Assembly: GCA_026785795.1 (NCBI GenBank)
Contig: JAJAZJ010000345.1
Location: 1 to 20,145 of the forward strand
Origin: Pseudoxanthomonas sp.
GTDB lineage: Bacteria > Pseudomonadota > Gammaproteobacteria > Xanthomonadales > Xanthomonadaceae
Length of the DNA stretch: 20,145 bases
Reading direction: 5' to 3'
Shown: piece by piece, positions 16,557 to 20,145 of the stretch
Layout of the letters: each line of letters begins with the position of its first letter
How positions within the stretch are numbered: the stretch's first letter is position 1
Position numbers and translations under genes: made by a program
Notes under the pieces: generated by a model
Database searches by the model: none
Told to the model about the DNA's origin: nothing
Seen by the model: only the letters and a program-made list of their open reading frames with translations

Positions 16557-16576
16557 GGGCCGCCATTAGGCGGCCC
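16557..16576. terminator. GC-rich hairpin between zur and the receptor gene
   Basis: GGGCCGCC (16557-16564) and GGCGGCCC (16569-16576) form a perfect eight-base stem with an ATTA loop, placed between two convergent stop codons. There is no real T-run, so it is a probable but non-canonical terminator. Confidence 0.45.
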
Positions 16577-16599
16577 CTCGATTCGCCGAACCCAGCGGC

Positions 16600-18780
16600 C
16601 TAGAAGTAGGCGCGGATTCCGAACGCCAGGCCGCGGCCTGGCAACGGCGCGAAGTCACGCAGCAGCGAGGTGTGTGGGCGAACATCTTCGTTGGTCAGGT
16701 TGTTGCCGTCCAGGAAGACTTCCCAGCTGTTGGTCGCGGTACGATCCCAGCGATAGGCCAGGTGTGCACTGACCAGGGTGTAGCCGGCACTGCTGTCTTC
16801 GTTTTCCGCCACCCGGTCCTGCTTGCTGTAGCGGATCGCGCCTACCGAGGCGTGCCAGGCATCCAGCGACCAGTTCAGGTCTGCACCGAAGCGTCCGGGC
16901 GCGATGCGCGGCAGGCTGCCGCTGTTGGCCAGCTCGACCACAAACCCATCGCTGTGGTCGCCGTGCGGCACTTCGAACTCGACGGTGCGGAACCCGCTGC
17001 CGCTGAGATGGGCGCGCACGTAGTCGGCGAACAGCCGCAGGTCCCACCGGCCGGAGCTGCCGTCGGCAACCTGGAACAGCGCTTCGGCCTCGGCGCCGGT
17101 GAAGTCGGCGTCGCCCTGCGACCACAGCCTCACCGGCAGTCCTTCTGCCTCGATGCCGGTGTCGGCCAGGTAGATGAAATCCGTGAAGTTGGTGCGGTAT
17201 ACGGCGAACTTCATGTCCACCCGGTCGGTATGCGCATGCAGGCCGATTTCGGCACGCAGGGCCTGCTCCTTGGCCAGGTTTTCATCGCCGATCTCCAGCG
17301 AGCGGGTGGCCACGTGTGGGCCGGCCGCGAACAGTTCCTCGTTGGTCGGGGCACGTTCGGAGTGATCGAGCCCGAAGCGCAGGTCGAAGTTTTGATTCAG
17401 GTGCCAGATGGCAGCCGACGACAGGCTGGTGATACCGAAATCCCTGGAGTCTCCCCCGTCAGGATCCAGCTTCACCTGATCGTGGCGCGCGCCCAATTCC
17501 AGCTTCCACTGGCCGAACTCCTTCTCCTGGATCACGAACAGGCCCAGGGTCGAGGTGCTGGTGGAAGGCACGAAGGCCTCGTCGCCAATGGCGGCAAAGT
17601 CCGTGTTGCCAAACTGCACGCCGGCGGCGCCGCGCCAGCCGTTCCACTCCTGCTGCACGGCCTCCACGCGGCCCTCGACGCCGTTGTTGGTAAAGCGGGT
17701 GGCCGGCAGGCCGCCCTCGATCTCGACGTGCTCGTAATCCGTATGCGCGGCGCGCAGGTTGAGGCTTTGCAGGAACGAAACCGGTGCGTAGACGCCCGCC
17801 TTCAGGTCGATGCGGTTCTGCTTCAGGTCGATGCGGATGCTTTCCTCTTCCTCTTCCTCACCGTGGTCGTGATCATCCCCTTCGTGGTCTTCATCGTCTT
17901 CCGAGTGCGCATGCGCGCCATCGGGGATGCCGTAGTTGCTTCGGTAGGTGTTGACCGAGAGGCCGAAGAAGCCCTGTTCGCCCAGCCAGGTGGCGCCGAG
18001 CGCGCCGGCGCGGGTCTTGACCGAACTGTTGTTCAGGCGGCCGCGCACCAGTTCGTCTTCGTCATGCTCGTCATGGTCGTCGCCATGGTCATCCTTGAGG
18101 ATGGCGTAGCCGGGGATGTCGTAGTCGCCGGTGTTGCGCACCAGACCGTCCATATGAATGACCCAGTTGCCGTTGACCCCGTCCAGCCGGAACATGCCAG
18201 TGCGCTCATCGTTCACCGTGTTGCCGCGCAGCTCGGCGCGCCCGCTGAGCGGGGCATCGGGAATGCTGTCCGCAAGGCGCCCATCCACCACGTTGACGGC
18301 GCCGCCGATGGCGCCGCTGCCGAACAGCAGGGTGCCGGGCCCTTTCAACACCTCGATCTGGTCGGCCAGGAAGGGTTCTATGCTCACCGCATGATCGGCG
18401 CTGACGGTGGAGGCATCCAGCGAACCGATGCCGCCTGACAGCACCTGCACCCGCGGGCCTTCCTGGCCGCGGATGATGGGGCGGCCGACGCCTGGCCCAA
18501 AGTAGGTGGTCTGCACGCCCGGCAGGCGGGCCACGGTGTCACCCAGGGTCGACGACTTGTTGCGGTCCAGCGCCTCGCCATACAGCACCTCCACCGGGTG
18601 GGCCAGGGCTTCGGCGGTGTTCTTAAGCGGGCTGGCGGTGACCACCACGGCATCCAGGTCGGTGGGCTGAACGGGGGGTGCCTGAGCCAGCGCCAGGCCG
18701 GCAGGCGAAGCCAGCAGGCACAGGGCCAACGCGCGGGTAAGCGGGTGGCGGGCCGGTGAATACTTTGCGGTGCGTGGCAT
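16600..18780 (-). CDS. TonB-dependent outer-membrane receptor, ZnuD-like (zinc)
   Basis: The 726-residue product has a signal peptide (about 1-32, ending GLALAQ), a TonB-box-like DAVVVTAS (43-50) and a plug domain (about 55-165: LGDTVARLPGVQT, RPIIRGQEGPRVQVLSGG, QIEVLKGPGTLLFGSGAIGGAVNVVDGR). A 22-strand-type barrel follows, ending in GLAFGIRAYF with the terminal Phe needed for assembly. Two surface-loop segments are extremely rich in His, Asp and Glu (229-243 and 288-314), as in zinc receptors such as Neisseria ZnuD. It takes up a metal or metal complex across the outer membrane with TonB energy. Zinc is inferred from the loops, the neighbouring zur and the Zur box upstream. No good Shine-Dalgarno precedes the ATG at 18780. 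Confidence 0.9.
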   Translation of the reverse strand: MPRTAKYSPARHPLTRALALCLLASPAGLALAQAPPVQPTDLDAVVVTASPLKNTAEALAHPVEVLYGEALDRNKSSTLGDTVARLPGVQTTYFGPGVGRPIIRGQEGPRVQVLSGGIGSLDASTVSADHAVSIEPFLADQIEVLKGPGTLLFGSGAIGGAVNVVDGRLADSIPDAPLSGRAELRGNTVNDERTGMFRLDGVNGNWVIHMDGLVRNTGDYDIPGYAILKDDHGDDHDEHDEDELVRGRLNNSSVKTRAGALGATWLGEQGFFGLSVNTYRSNYGIPDGAHAHSEDDEDHEGDDHDHGEEEEEESIRIDLKQNRIDLKAGVYAPVSFLQSLNLRAAHTDYEHVEIEGGLPATRFTNNGVEGRVEAVQQEWNGWRGAAGVQFGNTDFAAIGDEAFVPSTSTSTLGLFVIQEKEFGQWKLELGARHDQVKLDPDGGDSRDFGITSLSSAAIWHLNQNFDLRFGLDHSERAPTNEELFAAGPHVATRSLEIGDENLAKEQALRAEIGLHAHTDRVDMKFAVYRTNFTDFIYLADTGIEAEGLPVRLWSQGDADFTGAEAEALFQVADGSSGRWDLRLFADYVRAHLSGSGFRTVEFEVPHGDHSDGFVVELANSGSLPRIAPGRFGADLNWSLDAWHASVGAIRYSKQDRVAENEDSSAGYTLVSAHLAYRWDRTATNSWEVFLDGNNLTNEDVRPHTSLLRDFAPLPGRGLAFGIRAYF

Positions 18781-18790
18781 AGGGGTCTGC

Positions 18791-18817
18791 TTGGCGGCGG
18801 GTAAGAAATGTTATAAT
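18791..18817 (+). promoter_or_regulatory. Candidate promoter of the MerC-like gene
   Basis: A perfect TATAAT lies at 18812-18817, inside the Zur box. TTGGCG at 18791-18796 could serve as -35 but the 15-base spacing is short. The start codon of the MerC-like gene is at 18865. Confidence 0.4.
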
Positions 18818-18825
18818 ATACCAAC
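18805..18825. promoter_or_regulatory. Candidate Zur box
   Basis: GAAATGTTATAATATACCAA begins at 18805. The core TGTTATA-A-TATACCA (18809-18823) is a 7-1-7 dyad with six of seven pairs matching. It closely resembles the E. coli znuA/znuC operator GAAATGTTATAATATCACAC as I remember it. It lies between the divergent ZnuD-like and MerC-like genes and overlaps -10 elements on both strands, as expected for a repressor operator. Confidence 0.8.
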
Positions 18826-18840
18826 CTCGCGCTTTCGCAA
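18813..18840 (-). promoter_or_regulatory. Candidate promoter of the ZnuD-like gene
   Basis: On the minus strand TTGCGA (18840-18835) and TATTAT (18818-18813) are separated by 16 bases, with four and five consensus matches. The -10 lies inside the Zur box, 33-38 bases upstream of the ATG at 18780. Confidence 0.5.
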
Positions 18841-18864
18841 TCCCCCAAAGTCATACTCAAGCCC

Positions 18865-19269
18865 ATGCGCTACTTCCGCCGCCAGCTCGACCGTTTCGGT
18901 GCCACCGGATCGATGATCTGTGCCATCCACTGCGCGCTGACCCCGGTGCTGCTGGCCGCCATACCTTCGTTGGGCCTGTCGGTGTGGCTGGGCAGCGGGT
19001 TTGAGGTCGGCTTCGTGATCTTCGTCAGCGTGGTGGGCTTGTTCAGCCTGCTGTGGGGCTACCGGCGGCACAAGGCCTTCCGCGCCATGGGCCTGCTGCT
19101 GGTGGGGCTGGCGACCCTGTGGGCAGGCATCCTGTACCCGCCGCTGCACGAATCCGTGCTGGCACATGCGGTCACCATGACCCTGGGCGGTGCCCTGGTG
19201 GCGTTCGCCCACGTCGTCAACCTGCGGCTCAACCATTGGCACGTGCATGACGCCAGCTGTGCGCACTGA
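18865..19269 (+). CDS. MerC-like four-helix inner-membrane protein
   Basis: The 134-residue protein has four hydrophobic segments (about 13-35, 45-63, 72-91 and 98-117) and belongs to the MerC-type family. The N-terminal helix carries the metal-binding-like pair C19/C23 in MICAIHCALTP. The C-terminus is His/Cys-rich (NHWHVHDASCAH). MerC proper moves Hg2+ across the inner membrane, but there are no other mer genes here. Position opposite a ZnuD-like receptor, with a shared candidate Zur box, suggests a zinc-related role instead; this is an inference. The ATG at 18865 lacks a clear ribosome-binding site, but no better start is seen. Confidence 0.85.
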   Translation: MRYFRRQLDRFGATGSMICAIHCALTPVLLAAIPSLGLSVWLGSGFEVGFVIFVSVVGLFSLLWGYRRHKAFRAMGLLLVGLATLWAGILYPPLHESVLAHAVTMTLGGALVAFAHVVNLRLNHWHVHDASCAH

Positions 19270-19331
19270 GGCTTGCGTGGTAGGCTTTGCGCCCTCGCGC
19301 GCGGCGCATACAGTCAAATCAGGAGCAAACC

Positions 19332-19520
19332 ATGGGCAAGGGTGATCGCAAGACCGCCAAGGGCAAACGCAGCATTGCCAGCTACGGCAACGTGCGCACC
19401 CACGTTGCTTCCAAGGCCGCGGTAGGCCCGGCTGCGCCGGTGGCCAAGAAGACCGTGACCAAGGCCGCGGCACCGGCCAAGAAAGCGGCCGCCAAGAAGA
19501 CGGTGGCCAAGGCCCGCTGA
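19332..19520 (+). CDS. thx: 30S ribosomal protein bTHX (bS31) with Lys/Ala-rich tail
   Basis: The 62-residue, very basic protein begins MGKGDRKTAKGKR and continues SYGNVRTH, the pattern of the small ribosomal protein THX (Thermus: [20 protein letters not shown]), which lies in the head of the 30S subunit. Thermus THX is only about 26 residues long. The remaining 35 or so residues here are a low-complexity tail of AAPVAKK/AAAKK units, reminiscent of histone-H1-like proteins. AGGAG at 19321-19325 is six bases before the ATG. Identification as THX rests on the first 25 residues and is fairly secure; the role of the tail is unknown. A strong terminator follows. Confidence 0.85.
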   Translation: MGKGDRKTAKGKRSIASYGNVRTHVASKAAVGPAAPVAKKTVTKAAAPAKKAAAKKTVAKAR

Positions 19521-19543
19521 TAGGTCCGCACCGGCTATGCACG

Positions 19544-19570
19544 AAACGCGACGCCTGGCGTCGCGTTTTT
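19544..19570 (+). terminator. Rho-independent terminator after thx
   Basis: AAACGCGACG (19544-19553) pairs with CGTCGCGTTT (19559-19568) around CCTGG, running straight into five T residues (19566-19570). It ends the thx transcript 24 bases after the stop and sits between convergent thx and hutI. Confidence 0.92.
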
Positions 19571-19580
19571 GTTGGTGCGG

Positions 19581-20145
19581 TCAGCGCAGTTTTGTTCCGG
19601 CGGAATACGCGGCCTGCAGCAGGTCGCCGCCCAGCCAGTAAGCGAGCTCGGCAGGCTCGCGGATACGCCACAGCGCAAGATCCGCACGCATGCCCACGCG
19701 CAACATCCCGCGATCCGCAAGCCCGAGGGCTCGCGCGGCGTTGAGCGTGGCGCCGCGCAGGGCTTCCTCCGGCGTCAGCCCGAAATGGGTGCAGGCCAGC
19801 GACATCGCCAGTCGCAGCGACTGCAGCGGCGAAGTGCCGGGGTTGCAGTCGCTGGCCACGGCCATGGGTACGCCATGTTCGCGGAACAGCTCCAGCGGGG
19901 GCAGGGTGGTTTCGCGCAGGCAGTGGAAGGCGCCGGGCAGCAGCACCGCCACGGTGCCGGCCGCGCCCATCGCACGCACGCCGGCTTCTGAGGTGTGCTC
20001 CACATGGTCGGCGGACAGTCCGCCGAATTCGGCCACCAGCGCCGCGCCGTCGCCGTCGCTCAGCTGGTCGGCGTGTAGTTTCACCGGCAGGCCCAGATCG
20101 CGCGCGGCTGCGAATACCCGCCGCGTTTGCGCGCTGCTGAAGCCG
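19581..20145 (-). CDS. hutI: Imidazolonepropionase, C-terminal part (runs off right edge)
   Basis: HutI hydrolyses 4-imidazolone-5-propanoate to N-formimino-L-glutamate, the third step of histidine degradation. About 187 C-terminal residues are present; the frame is open to the right edge, so the 5' half lies outside. Recognisable HutI blocks are [72 protein letters not shown] and [20 protein letters not shown], with [11 protein letters not shown] near the end. These include the amidohydrolase metal/catalytic His (LHADQ) and Asp (ASDCN). The GTG at 20084 is an internal valine codon. Other hut genes presumably lie beyond the window. Confidence 0.95.
   Translation of the reverse strand, partial: GFSSAQTRRVFAAARDLGLPVKLHADQLSDGDGAALVAEFGGLSADHVEHTSEAGVRAMGAAGTVAVLLPGAFHCLRETTLPPLELFREHGVPMAVASDCNPGTSPLQSLRLAMSLACTHFGLTPEEALRGATLNAARALGLADRGMLRVGMRADLALWRIREPAELAYWLGGDLLQAAYSAGTKLR

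Noticed and set aside
17800..17836. 16-base direct repeat (CTTCAGGTCGATGCGG twice) in the receptor gene
   Set aside because: It encodes RIDLK twice in adjacent strands of the barrel; too short and coding-constrained to be treated as a mobile or regulatory repeat.
16672..18438. 588-residue plus-strand open frame opposite the ZnuD-like gene
   Set aside because: It is a codon-position shadow of a clear TonB receptor, with no ribosome site or recognisable domain.
18865..19269. Mercury-resistance (mer) operon
   Set aside because: Only a MerC-type protein is present; no merA, merT, merP or merR-type gene, and the context is zinc-related.

Overview
The window is about 20 kb of gene-dense, high-GC chromosomal DNA from a gammaproteobacterium, most likely a member of the Xanthomonadaceae (Stenotrophomonas / Pseudoxanthomonas / Xanthomonas group). 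This rests on remembered similarity of Tdh, LpxH and FolC to Xanthomonadaceae or gammaproteobacterial homologues, a TorF-type porin beside kbl and tdh, and short palindromic repeats built on GTAGGAGCGACGTAAGTCGCGA. No database search was possible. No tRNA, rRNA, insertion sequence, prophage or CRISPR array was seen.

Layout. 1-698 is the 3' part of an OmpA-family outer-membrane gene, closed by a strong terminator. 885-1388 is a small secreted protein of unknown function with its own promoter. 1476-2716 holds an RsuA-family pseudouridine synthase overlapping a YhhY-like GNAT acetyltransferase. On the minus strand, 2792-4682 holds kbl and a membrane-anchored LssY_C-domain gene one base downstream. 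A TorF-family porin (4921-5646, plus strand) lies between kbl and tdh (5711-6733, minus strand). Kbl and Tdh together convert threonine to glycine and acetyl-CoA.

6980-12319 is a run of plus-strand genes: a histidine phosphatase, folC, a double-SPOR DedD-like protein, cvpA and purF. The last four match the E. coli order folC-dedD-cvpA-purF. The folC gene carries an in-frame insertion of two inverted palindromic repeats that adds about 43 residues. Downstream are a FosX-like fosfomycin hydrolase, a DUF455 ferritin-like protein, and a cluster of REP-like repeats (13693-13820).

lpxH (lipid A synthesis, minus) and gltX (plus) diverge from a 57-base gap at 14577-14633. gltX is followed by zur. 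Convergent to zur is a znuD-like TonB-dependent receptor with His/Asp/Glu-rich segments. Between that receptor and a divergent MerC-like membrane protein lies a good candidate Zur box overlapping -10 elements for both genes. Together these look like a zinc-acquisition module with its own regulator. The window ends with a bTHX (bS31) ribosomal protein gene with a long Lys/Ala tail, a terminator, and the 3' part of hutI (histidine degradation), which runs off the right edge.

The most unusual observations are the repeat element translated inside folC and the Zur / ZnuD-like / MerC-like module. The remaining genes are mostly ordinary core genes. The non-coding stretches are all under 300 bases; the two longest, 4683-4920 and 6734-6979, are divergent promoter regions in which I see no other gene.
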